Origin: JACKII01 sp965202745
GTDB lineage: Bacteria; Pseudomonadota; Alphaproteobacteria; Bin95
Direction: 5' to 3'
Assembly: GCA_965202745.1 (NCBI GenBank)
Contig: CBDBCB010000013.1
Coordinates: forward strand, 124,001 to 188,000
Length of the DNA stretch: 64,000 bases
Part shown: positions 1 to 7,877 of the stretch, in pieces
Layout of the letters: every line of letters begins with the position of its first letter
Numbering within the stretch: position 1 is the first letter of the stretch
The notes under the pieces: model-generated
What the model saw: the letters and a program-made list of their open reading frames with translations, nothing else
Told to the model about the DNA's origin: nothing
Database searches by the model: none
Made by a program: the position numbers and the translations under genes

Positions 1-1335
1 TACAAGATCATCGCGGTGCAGGCCAAGGATAACGCGACCTTCCAGGATCGCTACATGCCCTCGGTGCGCCGCGATTATGATGGGCATTTGCCGCGCGAGA
101 TCGTGGTGGGTGACGTTCACCCGGTCGATATCATGATGCGCCGCCCCGATGGCACGGTGGTCTATCCCAAGGCGATTGCCTGGTATGACGTGGCCACCAA
201 TGAGATGTACATGACCTTTGTGCTCCTGGAGCCCAAGGAAGGCATCCGGCGCGAGCATGTTGCCCAGAGCTTCCAGGCGATGGTGGAGGAATGGGGCCTG
301 CCCCAGATGCTCTATCTCGACAACGGGAGCGAGTATTCCTGGGATGCCATGATCGGCGGGTTCACCCAGCTATCGAAGCTGACCAGCGGCGGGATCAAGG
401 TGTTCGATCTGGATGGCAACCCCGAGGTTGCGGCCCGCGTAGCCGAGGGTCGCGAGGCGGTGGCGCGGTCGCGGCCCTATAACGCGAAAGGCAAGCCAGG
501 CATCGAGGGCGCTTTCGGCAACCTGGAGCAAGTCTTTTTCGCCACGATCCCCGGCTGGACCGCTGGCGACCGGATGGCCAAGAAAACCCATGCCAAGGGC
601 AAGGACCCGATTGCCTTCCCAGGCGATGCGCGGGCCTTCCTGGATGAGGCCGGGCGGGCGCTGGACTGGTATCACAAGCGGCCCCAGCACGGGAAGCTCA
701 AGGGCCAGAGCCCCAATGAGGCACTGCGCGGGTTCATCGAGAGAGGCTGGGGCAAAACCACGCTTTCGCGCCCTGAGGTGCTGGCGCTGGCCTTTGCCGA
801 GGTGGTGGAGCGGGTGCCGGATCGCGGGCGAGTGAGCTACACCCCACGGCGCGGCGAGACGCTCTATTTCTATGCCGATGAGCTTTTGGGGATTGATCGC
901 CGGATCACCCTGCGCGTGCCCGCCTTCAACCCTGAATTCGTGTTCTGTTTCGATGGCGATGAGCTGATCTGCCAGGCCTTCCCAGAACGTGCCTTTGGCG
1001 TGTTCGATCCGCGCGGGGCCGAGGAGGTCAACCGCCGTGGCAAGGCTTTCCGCCGACAGATCGCCGAGAAGAAACGCCATGTCGCGCTCCTCAGCCTGAC
1101 CGAGGAGACCGAGCGTCACATCGCCCACATGCCCGATGCGCCAGAGGCCCCCGTAGCGGCGGTGGTGGATGTCGGGATCATCGACCGGATGGCCCGCCTG
1201 GCGGGCGAGGAGCGCAAGCAGGCGCTCGCCGAGGCCGAGGATCGCAAGAAGCGCCAGGCGGCGCAGCAATGGAAAACCGGCCCGGTGAAGGCCTTGGAAA
1301 ACTTCAAGTTTGCGGAGGAAGAGCATGACGATTGA
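1..1335 (+). CDS. MuA-like phage transposase (DDE integrase), 5' end outside window
   Basis: This is the strand-transfer enzyme of a transposable phage; it joins phage ends to target DNA during integration and replicative transposition. The reading frame is open to base 1, so the N-terminal DNA-binding part lies off the left edge. Counting from the GTG at 16, the integrase core shows Asp in VVGDVHPVD (residue 33), Asp in YLDNGSEY (residue 102) and Glu in KPGIEGAFG (residue 164), matching the D-D-E triad of MuA. A basic and acidic C-terminal tail follows, where MuA contacts MuB. The stop overlaps the start of the MuB-like gene by 11 bases, as expected for an A-B operon. No inactivating lesion is visible in the part seen. 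Confidence 0.9.
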   Translation, partial: YKIIAVQAKDNATFQDRYMPSVRRDYDGHLPREIVVGDVHPVDIMMRRPDGTVVYPKAIAWYDVATNEMYMTFVLLEPKEGIRREHVAQSFQAMVEEWGLPQMLYLDNGSEYSWDAMIGGFTQLSKLTSGGIKVFDLDGNPEVAARVAEGREAVARSRPYNAKGKPGIEGAFGNLEQVFFATIPGWTAGDRMAKKTHAKGKDPIAFPGDARAFLDEAGRALDWYHKRPQHGKLKGQSPNEALRGFIERGWGKTTLSRPEVLALAFAEVVERVPDRGRVSYTPRRGETLYFYADELLGIDRRITLRVPAFNPEFVFCFDGDELICQAFPERAFGVFDPRGAEEVNRRGKAFRRQIAEKKRHVALLSLTEETERHIAHMPDAPEAPVAAVVDVGIIDRMARLAGEERKQALAEAEDRKKRQAAQQWKTGPVKALENFKFAEEEHDD

Positions 1336-2056
1336 TTTTGTGGAAACGGCAATGGCGGGCCAGGCGCGCCAGATGTGCGAGGCGGTGATCGCCGCGCCGC
1401 GTTATAGCCGCCTTGGCCAGCTCACGGGCGATCCTGGCACCGGCAAGACCGCCGCCACCAACTGGCTGGCCAAAGAGATGGGCGCGATCCGCGTGGAAGC
1501 CTGGGCCGGGATGAAGGAAAAGACCCTCCTCCAGGAGCTTGCCTATCAATTCAACAAGGCCGGGCACTCCATCGATGAGAGCGGCACCTCGAACACGCTG
1601 ATACAGCGGCTCATCCGGCTTGCGCCCGAGGGTCAGCTCATCATCGTGGATGAGGCCAATCACCTGAAATGGCCTGCCTTGGAGATGCTGCGCTCGATCT
1701 CGGATATCGGCGGCGCGGGGCTTGTGATCGCGGGCACCGACCTTCTGGCCAAGAAGTTCACCCACACGCAAATTCGGGTGTTCCTGGAGCAGTTCCGCCA
1801 GCGCGTCGGCACCAAGAAAGTGGTTATGCAGCCGGTGACCGAGCCCGCCGAGCTTGCCGACTATGTGCTGGCCCCGCGTTTCGGCCAGATCACCAAGACC
1901 AGCGCCAAGGCCTTCCTGCGCAAGACGGGCGGCAACTGGCGTTTCGCGGTCGCGCTTTCGGATGCCTGCGCCCGCCTCATGGAAAACGAGGGGATCACCC
2001 AGCTCGATGAGCGGGTGGTTGAAACCGCCGCCGCCTGGATGGCGGGGCAAAGCTAG
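1325..2056 (+). CDS. MuB-like transposition AAA+ ATPase
   Basis: This ATP-dependent DNA-binding target selector would activate the transposase and deliver target DNA. The 243-residue protein has a Walker A motif GDPGTGKT at residues 35-42 and a Walker B motif LIIVDEANH around residues 105-113, the arrangement of the MuB/IstB-type AAA ATPases. I chose the ATG at 1325 because it overlaps the end of the transposase gene and follows a purine-rich GGAGGAAGAG stretch. Its place directly after a MuA-like transposase makes the role firm. It looks intact. Confidence 0.88.
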   Translation: MTIDFVETAMAGQARQMCEAVIAAPRYSRLGQLTGDPGTGKTAATNWLAKEMGAIRVEAWAGMKEKTLLQELAYQFNKAGHSIDESGTSNTLIQRLIRLAPEGQLIIVDEANHLKWPALEMLRSISDIGGAGLVIAGTDLLAKKFTHTQIRVFLEQFRQRVGTKKVVMQPVTEPAELADYVLAPRFGQITKTSAKAFLRKTGGNWRFAVALSDACARLMENEGITQLDERVVETAAAWMAGQS

Positions 2057-2084
2057 AGACCCGGTAACGGGCAGGAGGTCGAGC

Positions 2085-2229
2085 ATGGAACAAGAAACCG
2101 CAATCGAGATCACGCCAGACACGGTGCTCGCTCACCGGCCTCACCCAGGCCAGCCGCATGACGGGCCGCACCGTCCAGGAGCTTGCCGGTCAACTGCAAC
2201 TGGAGCTGGAGGAGGCGCAATATGAGTGA
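2085..2229 (+). pseudogene. small phage early gene, frameshifted
   Basis: An ATG at 2085 preceded by GGAGG opens a reading frame beginning MEQETAIEITPDTVLA. That frame then turns into low-quality Pro/His/Gly sequence. From about 2130 another frame reads a convincing helical peptide (LTGLTQASRMTGRTVQ and onward) and ends at 2229, overlapping the start of the next gene. Joined, they would give a protein of about 48 residues, so I infer a single-base indel near 2130. No family is recognised; it sits where transposable phages carry short unnamed early proteins. Confidence 0.5.
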
Positions 2230-2470
2230 GGCCCCCTTAACCTATGACCTTTCGGCCAGCGGTGGCCCGGAGCGGATCACCATCGATGAGCTCGCCCGCC
2301 TGGCGGTGCGCGCCAAGAGCAAGGTCAAAGCCTCGGCGCGCGGCTGGTCGATGCTGAGCCAGATCGAGGTGCTGGCCCTGGCCTGGTTTGCCGATCTGTT
2401 TCTGAAGGATGGCGAGCTTGCCCCGTCGCCCCCCGCAAAACCTGAACCCGCAGTGATTTCAAACGTCTGA
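2222..2470 (+). CDS. phage early protein of unknown function
   Basis: The 82-residue product starts MSEAPLTYDL at an ATG overlapping the end of the preceding small gene. It contains one plausible amphipathic-to-hydrophobic helix (residues 40-60) and a Pro-rich tail. I recognise no domain. It lies between the MuB-like gene and gam, so it belongs to the early transposition operon. Coding potential is supported by the tight overlap upstream and the 13-base gap to gam with a GGAG site before it. Confidence 0.6.
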   Translation: MSEAPLTYDLSASGGPERITIDELARLAVRAKSKVKASARGWSMLSQIEVLALAWFADLFLKDGELAPSPPAKPEPAVISNV

Positions 2471-2483
2471 AAAGGAGAAACCA

Positions 2484-3014
2484 ATGGCGTCACGCAAGAT
2501 GAAAACCCAGGGCACCAACGTGCCGGTGCCACAAAACGATAGCGAGGCCCGCGAGGCAATCTGCGAGATCGGCGATCTCAACCGCGAGGTGCTGCGCATC
2601 GAGGCCGAGATGAATGACAAGATCGCCGCCCTCCAGGAGGAATATGGTGCGCGTGTGGCCCCCCTGCGCGAGAGCGCCACGGCCAAGATCGAGGGCCTGC
2701 GCATGTTCGCCGAGGTCAACCGTGATCGGCTGACCCGTGGCGGCAAGGTCAAATTCCACAAGTTCGCAACCGGCGAGATTTCCTGGCGGCTGCGCCCGGC
2801 CAAGGTGACGATCCGGGGCAAGGATGCCGTGATCGAAGCGATCAAGGCCGCGCGCCTGGGCAAGAAGTTCCTGCGCGTCAAAGAGGACATCAACAAGGAA
2901 GCCATGCTCGAAGATCGCGCCACGGCGGCGGCTCTTGCGGGTGTGACCATTGGCTCGGATGGGGAGGATTTCCTGGTGGAACCCTTCGAGACCGAGCTGA
3001 AAGAGGCCTCCTAA
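2484..3014 (+). CDS. gam: Mu Gam-like host-nuclease inhibitor
   Basis: Gam binds the ends of double-stranded DNA and shields linear phage DNA from exonucleases; it is related to bacterial Ku. The 176-residue length fits the family. The N-terminal half is a long charged helix (residues 30-75) as in Gam, followed by the conserved segment around GEISWRLRPAKVTIRG. An AAAAGGAGAAACC site precedes the ATG. It lies in the usual place after the transposition genes. No lesion is seen. Confidence 0.85.
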   Translation: MASRKMKTQGTNVPVPQNDSEAREAICEIGDLNREVLRIEAEMNDKIAALQEEYGARVAPLRESATAKIEGLRMFAEVNRDRLTRGGKVKFHKFATGEISWRLRPAKVTIRGKDAVIEAIKAARLGKKFLRVKEDINKEAMLEDRATAAALAGVTIGSDGEDFLVEPFETELKEAS

Positions 3015-3064
3015 GGCCATCAACCAAGGCCCGAAAAATGGGCGTTTTCAAAGAGGAAGAAACC

Positions 3065-3337
3065 ATGACCAAAGCTGAATTGATCAAGGCGCTTGCCGAG
3101 GAATGCACCACCACCGCCGGGGCGGCTGAAAGCCTCCTGGATGGGCTGGCCCGCGTCACCTCGAAAGAGCTTGGCGAGGGCGGTGAGGTGACCATCCCCG
3201 GCATTGCCAAGCTGACCACCAAGGAGCGCGCCGCCCGCAAGGGCCGCAACCCCGGCACGGGCGAGGAGATCGATATCCCCGCCAAGACGGTGGTGAATGT
3301 GAAGGTGCTCAAGGCCCTGGCTGATCACGTCGCATGA
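3065..3337 (+). CDS. HU-family DNA-bending protein (phage-encoded)
   Basis: This small histone-like protein would bend DNA; in Mu, HU and IHF help build the transpososome. The 90-residue product starts MTKAELIKALAEE and has the HU/IHF beta-arm core, including PGIAKLTTKERAARKGRNP and the motif EEIDIPAKTVV. I chose the ATG at 3065 because of the AAAGAGGAAG site ahead of it. The stop overlaps the next start in an ATGA arrangement. Mu itself borrows host HU, so a phage copy beside gam is a feature of the alphaproteobacterial Mu-like group as far as I recall. Confidence 0.85.
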   Translation: MTKAELIKALAEECTTTAGAAESLLDGLARVTSKELGEGGEVTIPGIAKLTTKERAARKGRNPGTGEEIDIPAKTVVNVKVLKALADHVA

Positions 3338-3510
3338 TCTCCCGCGCCCAGGGCGCAGGCCCCTACGTCTCGCAAGAGTGGTTTGGCAAGCGCCTGCGCA
3401 TTGTCACCGGGGAATGCGGCCCAGAGGTCGAATTCACCACGCTCCCCGATCACATCCGCGAGGCTTTCGTGATGCTCGACCAGGAGGAGCTCCCGCTACC
3501 CCCCCCGTGA
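3334..3510 (+). CDS. 58-residue phage protein of unknown function
   Basis: A short frame starts at an ATG overlapping the stop of the HU gene and reads MISRAQGAGPYVSQEWFGKR onward, ending in a run of prolines encoded by an eight-C tract at 3499-3506. It has no recognisable domain. The four-base overlap with the HU gene suggests translational coupling, which is the main argument that it is real. Confidence 0.5.
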   Translation: MISRAQGAGPYVSQEWFGKRLRIVTGECGPEVEFTTLPDHIREAFVMLDQEELPLPPP

Positions 3511-3568
3511 GCATTTTAATTTTGAATGAGCCATCGCCCCCGATTTTGCACTGAGACCGAGACCGAAA

Positions 3569-4057
3569 ATGACCAATTCCAAGACATCCCCCAAGCGCCG
3601 CAACAGCGATCTGGCCATGATCCACATCGCCGCCAAGCGGCTTTTCGGTGATGTCTCCAAGGGGGGCGATGGTCGGGAAACCTATGAGGACTGGCTGGAG
3701 CGCCTCACCGGCAAGAGATCGGCGGGCAAGCTCACCACGCCCGAGCGGATCGACCTGATCAAGAGGCTGCGCCGCGATGGCCTGATCCCCGAGCGCGAGC
3801 GCGGCGGGATCGGCCAGAGTAAGGATGGGGCCGAGCGCCCCACCTCGGCCCAGTGGGCCAAGCTCGGCGGGCTTGCGCGCTCGATGGGCTGGGAGAAGGG
3901 CTTGGAGGATGCGCGCCTGCGCTCTTTCGTGACCCGTACCGCCAAGGTGCATTCCACCCGCTTCATCACCCGCGCCCAGGCGAGCAAGGTGATAATGGGG
4001 CTGGAGGAATGGGTGCGCCAGCGCGAGGCCAACCTGGACAAAGAGGCCGCGTCATGA
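3569..4057 (+). CDS. gemA: GemA / Mu gp16-like regulatory protein (DUF1018)
   Basis: GemA-type proteins of transposable phages modulate host gene expression and DNA topology. The 162-residue protein carries the family pattern: an N-terminal helix (AMIHIAAKRL), a central basic region, then SAQWAKLGGLARSMGWEKG and a C-terminal helical segment. It is the first gene after a 58-base gap (3511-3568) that may hold a promoter, although none is convincing by eye. Its stop overlaps the following gene. No defect seen. Confidence 0.78.
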   Translation: MTNSKTSPKRRNSDLAMIHIAAKRLFGDVSKGGDGRETYEDWLERLTGKRSAGKLTTPERIDLIKRLRRDGLIPERERGGIGQSKDGAERPTSAQWAKLGGLARSMGWEKGLEDARLRSFVTRTAKVHSTRFITRAQASKVIMGLEEWVRQREANLDKEAAS

Positions 4058-4257
4058 TGCGCCGAAAGATCATCGAGGCCGCTCTTGGCGGGTATGAGAA
4101 CGCCTGCACCTTCCCGCATTACACCGAGGAGGAACGTGTCGCTGGGCGATCAGCCGTGCGCGATATGATGGTGCGGCTCGATCTCTATGATGAGTTCCTG
4201 GAGGCTCAGGACATTACCCCGACAAAGTATCGGAGGGGCCGCGATGCAGTGTCCTAA
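4054..4257 (+). CDS. 67-residue phage protein of unknown function
   Basis: It starts MMRRKIIEAALGGYENACTF at an ATG that overlaps the gemA stop in an ATGA arrangement, and overlaps the next gene by 14 bases. The sequence is rich in charged residues and mostly helical, with no domain I recognise. Tight coupling on both sides supports it as a translated member of the middle operon. Confidence 0.6.
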   Translation: MMRRKIIEAALGGYENACTFPHYTEEERVAGRSAVRDMMVRLDLYDEFLEAQDITPTKYRRGRDAVS

Positions 4258-4450
4258 ATGCGGCGGGCGCGGCTATTGCTACGCGACCAAGCCCAATGGC
4301 ACCGTCAAACAACGATACCGGCAATGCCGGATTTGCGGGCATCGCTTCTCCACCTGGGAGGAGATCGAAAACCGCGACCTGCGCGGACACGAAACGAAAC
4401 CGCAGGAGCAAGACCTATTAGCGGAAAATCCAGAAAAGGCAAAGGGTTGA
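4244..4450 (+). CDS. zinc-ribbon protein, possible late transcription activator (Ogr/Delta- or NrdR-like)
   Basis: The 68-residue protein opens MQCPKCGGRGYC and has a second cysteine pair in CRICGHRFSTWEE, giving a CxxC...CxxC zinc ribbon. The RICGHRFSTWEE block resembles the zinc ribbon of NrdR. The overall size and position recall the Ogr/Delta activators that switch on P2-type late genes. The neighbours are Mu-type early genes, while the late genes downstream are P2-type, so an Ogr-like role is attractive but unproven. It overlaps both neighbouring genes. Confidence 0.6.
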   Translation: MQCPKCGGRGYCYATKPNGTVKQRYRQCRICGHRFSTWEEIENRDLRGHETKPQEQDLLAENPEKAKG

Positions 4451-4716
4451 TGCGTGATGAGGTGACCGAGCGTGTAGCGGCACCCGCTGCACAAGCGCCC
4501 GCCGGGATCGGCCACAACGGTGGCCCAAGGGTGGAGCCTTTCGGGCTGCGCGCCGCCTGGTTGATGTTCGCCAACGAGCTGGAGCTGCGCCGCCTGGCCA
4601 AGCTCCACATGAGGATCGAGCGCCGCAAGCGTGGCATCGAGGACCTGGTGGCCGAGCGCAGGCTGATCATGAACAGGTGTATCCGCCGGATGCGCCGCGC
4701 CGAGGGAAAGGACTAA
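4450..4716 (+). CDS. 88-residue phage protein of unknown function
   Basis: The frame begins MRDEVTERVAAPAAQ at an ATG that shares one base with the previous stop (TGATG). The C-terminal half is a long, strongly basic helix rich in Arg and Lys. The segment AGIGHNGGP recurs, as far as I recall, in short proteins of alphaproteobacterial prophages. No function can be assigned. It immediately precedes the head-morphogenesis gene. Confidence 0.6.
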   Translation: MRDEVTERVAAPAAQAPAGIGHNGGPRVEPFGLRAAWLMFANELELRRLAKLHMRIERRKRGIEDLVAERRLIMNRCIRRMRRAEGKD

Positions 4717-4721
4717 GGGGA

Positions 4722-6002
4722 ATGCCCGAGCTGACCATAGCAGAGGAAGCCATCACCACGGCCCTGCGCCGCCGCCTGGCGCGCTCGGTGGTGATCAAGG
4801 ATGCCAAGGCCTGGGAGGAGCTCTATGGCCAGCTCCAGACCGCCATGACCAACGCCTGGAGCGATGCAATGCGGGAGGGGATCGCCAATGCCCTGGATCG
4901 CCTGCGCGATCTTGGCCCTGGTCGCTTCTCGCGCGAGGATGGCGCGGCGATCCTGCGCGTTCTGGAGGGATCGGTGGGGGCCGAGGCGATCCGCGCGGCC
5001 ATGCGCGAGCCGGTGGTCAACCTGAGCGATGCGCTATTCCGGCTGGGCGGCGAGGAGGTTGGCCAGGCCACGGGTGTGGCCATCGCCTTCATGCGGCCCG
5101 ATCTCGATGCGCTCGATATCCTGAAATCCGGCAACCTGTATTGGGTGGGCAATAGCTGGAACATCCACACCCAAAACCTCTTTGCCAAGGCGCTGGAGGA
5201 ATATTTCACGGAAGGCATGACGCGCGAGGGCTTGACCCAGCGTTTCGCCGAGGATTTCGCGGGGCTCACGGAACGTGGCCAGGTGTATTGGGAGATGCTT
5301 GCCGATCACACCGCCACCAAAACCCGCGAGATGGGGCGCGTATCTGGATATGAGCGTGCGGGGATCACGCGCGTCCAGGTGCGCGCCCAGCTCGATGATA
5401 AGACCACCCGCATTTGCCGCCACATGCACGGGCGGATCATCGAGGTGGCCAAGATGCGCGCCCAGCGCGATGCCTATCTGGAGGCGGTGAGCCGCCGCAA
5501 TGAGCCCGCCGCCCGCGCGGCCTGGGAGATGCACGGCGCTGGCACCGATTTCGCGGGCACGCCCACCTCGAAGCTGGGCAAAGGCACCGCCAGCCCACCC
5601 TATCATTTCCGGTGCCGCACCATCACGGTGGCCTATTTCGGGAGCGGCGATAGCAATATTGACCGCTGGACCATGGCCGCGTATGACGGCGAGCCCCTGA
5701 GCCGCAAGGATGTGGGTGCGCTGATCGAGCGCGCCAGATCGGCAAGCTGGCCACATACCAAGGTGGTGCGCGGCCATTTCCGAAAGCACCAGGCCCGGCT
5801 TGGGATCGAGACTCAGGAGGCTTTCAGCGCCTCGGCCATCGATCTCATCCGGCGCGGGGATCGGGATGTGTATCTCTCGGTGCGCAAGGGGGCGCTCAAC
5901 GCAACCTTTGTGCGGCCCATGTCGAACATCGACAAGGGGGCCGAGGGCTACATCGTGACCGCCGTGGACCTCGCCGAGAACAAGATCACCTCGCACCACT
6001 GA
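4722..6002 (+). CDS. phage head morphogenesis protein (Mu gpF / SPP1 gp7 family)
   Basis: This minor head protein family acts at the portal vertex during capsid assembly. The 426-residue product has a helical N-terminal half, then the Mu F-type domain (about residues 190-310), marked by TRICRHMHGRIIEVA and PPYHFRCRTI with its conserved Cys and His residues. I took the ATG at 4722, preceded by AAGGGG. It lies in the early/middle block rather than beside the portal, which is unusual. The portal and terminase are on the opposite strand 4 kb away. No lesion is visible. Confidence 0.8.
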   Translation: MPELTIAEEAITTALRRRLARSVVIKDAKAWEELYGQLQTAMTNAWSDAMREGIANALDRLRDLGPGRFSREDGAAILRVLEGSVGAEAIRAAMREPVVNLSDALFRLGGEEVGQATGVAIAFMRPDLDALDILKSGNLYWVGNSWNIHTQNLFAKALEEYFTEGMTREGLTQRFAEDFAGLTERGQVYWEMLADHTATKTREMGRVSGYERAGITRVQVRAQLDDKTTRICRHMHGRIIEVAKMRAQRDAYLEAVSRRNEPAARAAWEMHGAGTDFAGTPTSKLGKGTASPPYHFRCRTITVAYFGSGDSNIDRWTMAAYDGEPLSRKDVGALIERARSASWPHTKVVRGHFRKHQARLGIETQEAFSASAIDLIRRGDRDVYLSVRKGALNATFVRPMSNIDKGAEGYIVTAVDLAENKITSHH

Positions 6003-6385
6003 TGGCTTACACGCTGACAGGCATTGACCCGCTTGGGCACGCAATCATCGCCACGGGCGCATCGATCAAGGATCGGGTGCTCTCCTGTTATGACACCATC
6101 GGCGATCCCGATTTCGATCTGTCGCGTGATGAGGTGCTGCACATCCGCTCGGCACTGGAGTTGGCCCGCGATCAGCTCACCCCCGACCAACAAGCCGAGC
6201 TCGATGAGATCGATGCCTATTGGCGCGCCAATGCCGAGGCCTTCAACGCGGATTTCGGGGTGTTCCATTTCCAGGAGGACAAGCATGTGGCCCTCAAGGG
6301 CTTCATCGAGGATGAGCATGGTGTGGCCCCGCCGATACCGCGCGGCCACTGGTGGTGGCGTCCCATCGAGGAGGATCAGGCATGA
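6002..6385 (+). CDS. phage protein of unknown function
   Basis: The 127-residue protein starts MAYTLTGIDPLGHAI at an ATG overlapping the previous stop, and overlaps the next gene by four bases. It is acidic, with a Trp-rich end (GHWWWRPIEED). No domain is recognised. The overlaps put it in one operon with the head-morphogenesis gene. Confidence 0.62.
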   Translation: MAYTLTGIDPLGHAIIATGASIKDRVLSCYDTIGDPDFDLSRDEVLHIRSALELARDQLTPDQQAELDEIDAYWRANAEAFNADFGVFHFQEDKHVALKGFIEDEHGVAPPIPRGHWWWRPIEEDQA

Positions 6386-6771
6386 GGGTTTTCCGCATCA
6401 CGCTTACCGATCTGGGCCGCCACGGCCAGCGCCTTTGGGTTAATTTCTCAAAAGATGTGATCGAGGATCGGCGCGTGTATGCGCGCCTGACTTACAAGGC
6501 CCTGGATGGGATCGAGGAGGCGCTTGGCGGGATCGAGCTGGCCTTCGAGATATGGTCAGATGCTCGGCCCCTGCCGCTTTATAGCAGCCATATCAGGGAG
6601 TTCCGTTCAATCGATGGTGGGCTCATGCCGGGTGAAACCATCGAAGGACATGACGCGCATTTCATGGATGAGCGAGTGAAGGAGCTTGCGCGTCAGGCTG
6701 GGGAGTTGACCGTGCGCTTTGATATCCAGGGCGTAAAGGATGCGGATGGCAGCAACCTCGGATGCCCCTAA
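6382..6771 (+). CDS. phage protein of unknown function
   Basis: The 129-residue protein starts MRVFRITLTDLGRHGQRLWV at an ATG overlapping the previous stop. It appears to be an alpha/beta soluble protein; no domain is recognised. It is the last gene of the rightward early/middle operon, since a strong terminator hairpin follows 30 bases downstream. Confidence 0.62.
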   Translation: MRVFRITLTDLGRHGQRLWVNFSKDVIEDRRVYARLTYKALDGIEEALGGIELAFEIWSDARPLPLYSSHIREFRSIDGGLMPGETIEGHDAHFMDERVKELARQAGELTVRFDIQGVKDADGSNLGCP

Positions 6772-6800
6772 TTCGCTTTGAGAATTTGCTGAGTTGTTTG

Positions 6801-6827
6801 AAAAGGCCCCTGTCGCGGGGCCTTTTT
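6801..6827. terminator. bidirectional intrinsic terminator between convergent phage operons
   Basis: The stem GGCCCC/GGGGCC with a six-base loop is flanked by AAAA on the left and TTTTT on the right, so it reads as an intrinsic terminator on both strands. It lies exactly between the end of the rightward early/middle operon and the end of the leftward lysis/packaging operon. Confidence 0.85.
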
Positions 6828-7029
6828 ACTTATCGGCTTTGCCATCGAGCTTGCGCTCGATCCGCTCCAACAAGTGGGTGATCCGGTCCATGCTTTCCTC
6901 ATGGTGCTTGTCCTGGATTTCCTGTTTCGTCTCCAGGATCGCAACGCGGCCCTTGAGGTGGAACCATTGCGCGACCAGGCCAATGGCCATGCCGTCCCAG
7001 GTGAGGATATCTTTGAGGCTCACCTCCAT
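6826..7029 (-). CDS. small phage protein with N-terminal membrane segment and coiled coil
   Basis: The 67-residue product starts MEVSLKDILTWDGMAIGLVA. A short hydrophobic stretch is followed by a charged coiled-coil-like helix (EESMDRITHLLERIERKL). Small proteins of this shape occur in phage lysis cassettes, possibly as an accessory holin or spanin-like subunit, but that is a guess. Its start overlaps the stop of the DUF1353 gene. Confidence 0.5.
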   Translation of the reverse strand: MEVSLKDILTWDGMAIGLVAQWFHLKGRVAILETKQEIQDKHHEESMDRITHLLERIERKLDGKADK

Positions 7030-7463
7030 CACATCACCCCATTGATCAGGCGGCGCGCATGCCAGCGTATTGCGCCGATCCGCACGGCGGCGAACATGAC
7101 GCCGCGCCAGAGCTCGGGCATGCCAAGCACACCCAAGGCCTCGAAAAACACTGCATCGCACTTGGCCCGCGTATATTGCCCACTCTCCAGCATCCAATCA
7201 TGCAGCGCCGCCGCCTGGATGTAATCGGGGTGAGCCATCGGCACGAGCATGCGGAACGGGAGCGGCACCCAGGCCCCATCGAATTGGAACCCATCCGGCA
7301 CCTCGATCACGTCTTGGGGGGCATCGAGGCTCCCGACCGCGTAGCTGAAACCTTTCATCACCTCCCAGCGGGGGCGTTGGAAGTCAGGCGGGAGAAGCCG
7401 TGCCAGGCCGGTTGCGGTGTTCGGCACGGCCATGATGATGAGACGATCTGTAAAGCTAGACAT
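7029..7463 (-). CDS. DUF1353 phage protein
   Basis: The 144-residue protein starts MSSFTDRLIIMAV and contains the DUF1353 pattern: VPDGFQFDGAWVPLPFR, then AALHDWMLESG. DUF1353 proteins are common in prophage lysis regions; their role is unknown. I chose the ATG at 7463, behind a GGGAGGGG site, over the GTG one codon earlier. It stands between the small coiled-coil gene and the putative holin. Confidence 0.7.
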   Translation of the reverse strand: MSSFTDRLIIMAVPNTATGLARLLPPDFQRPRWEVMKGFSYAVGSLDAPQDVIEVPDGFQFDGAWVPLPFRMLVPMAHPDYIQAAALHDWMLESGQYTRAKCDAVFFEALGVLGMPELWRGVMFAAVRIGAIRWHARRLINGVM

Positions 7464-7475
7464 CACGCCCCTCCC

Positions 7476-7877
7476 TCATCGGCGCAGGGCGCGCAAGGCA
7501 CCCACGCCAGAGCCGACATAGAAGAGCCAGCGGATCATATCGCCCGCCCATTCCTGCATTTGCGGGGTGGGCAGATCGGCCACCGACCAGGAAAAGCCAA
7601 AGACGCTATCGAGAATGACCGCCGACCACCAAAGCGCCAGCGGCACAATGAAGAGCCCCGCGAACACCCAGAACCACGGGAATGCCAGCTTGACCTTGTT
7701 GTAATCAGCTATGATCTGGGCCTCTTTCACGGCCTCGCGCGCCAGCGCCACGGTGGTTTCGGACTTGAGGCGCTCGCGGTCGTTTTCGAGCTCGGCGCGC
7801 CGCTCCATGTGATCGAGGGCCTTTTCGACCACGCCACCAAAGCCGAGCTTGACCAGGAATGCAATAATACCAGCCAT
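7476..7877 (-). CDS. putative holin
   Basis: The 133-residue protein has a hydrophobic N-terminal segment (MAGIIAFLVKLGFGGVVEKA), a charged coiled-coil region, and two further hydrophobic segments (FWVFAGLFIVPLALWW and the C-terminal WLFYVGSGVGALRA). This is the layout of three-TM holins that form the membrane hole for endolysin release. It overlaps the endolysin gene by an ATGA junction, the typical holin-lysin pairing. The family was not identified by name, so the call rests on topology and context. Confidence 0.65.
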   Translation of the reverse strand: MAGIIAFLVKLGFGGVVEKALDHMERRAELENDRERLKSETTVALAREAVKEAQIIADYNKVKLAFPWFWVFAGLFIVPLALWWSAVILDSVFGFSWSVADLPTPQMQEWAGDMIRWLFYVGSGVGALRALRR

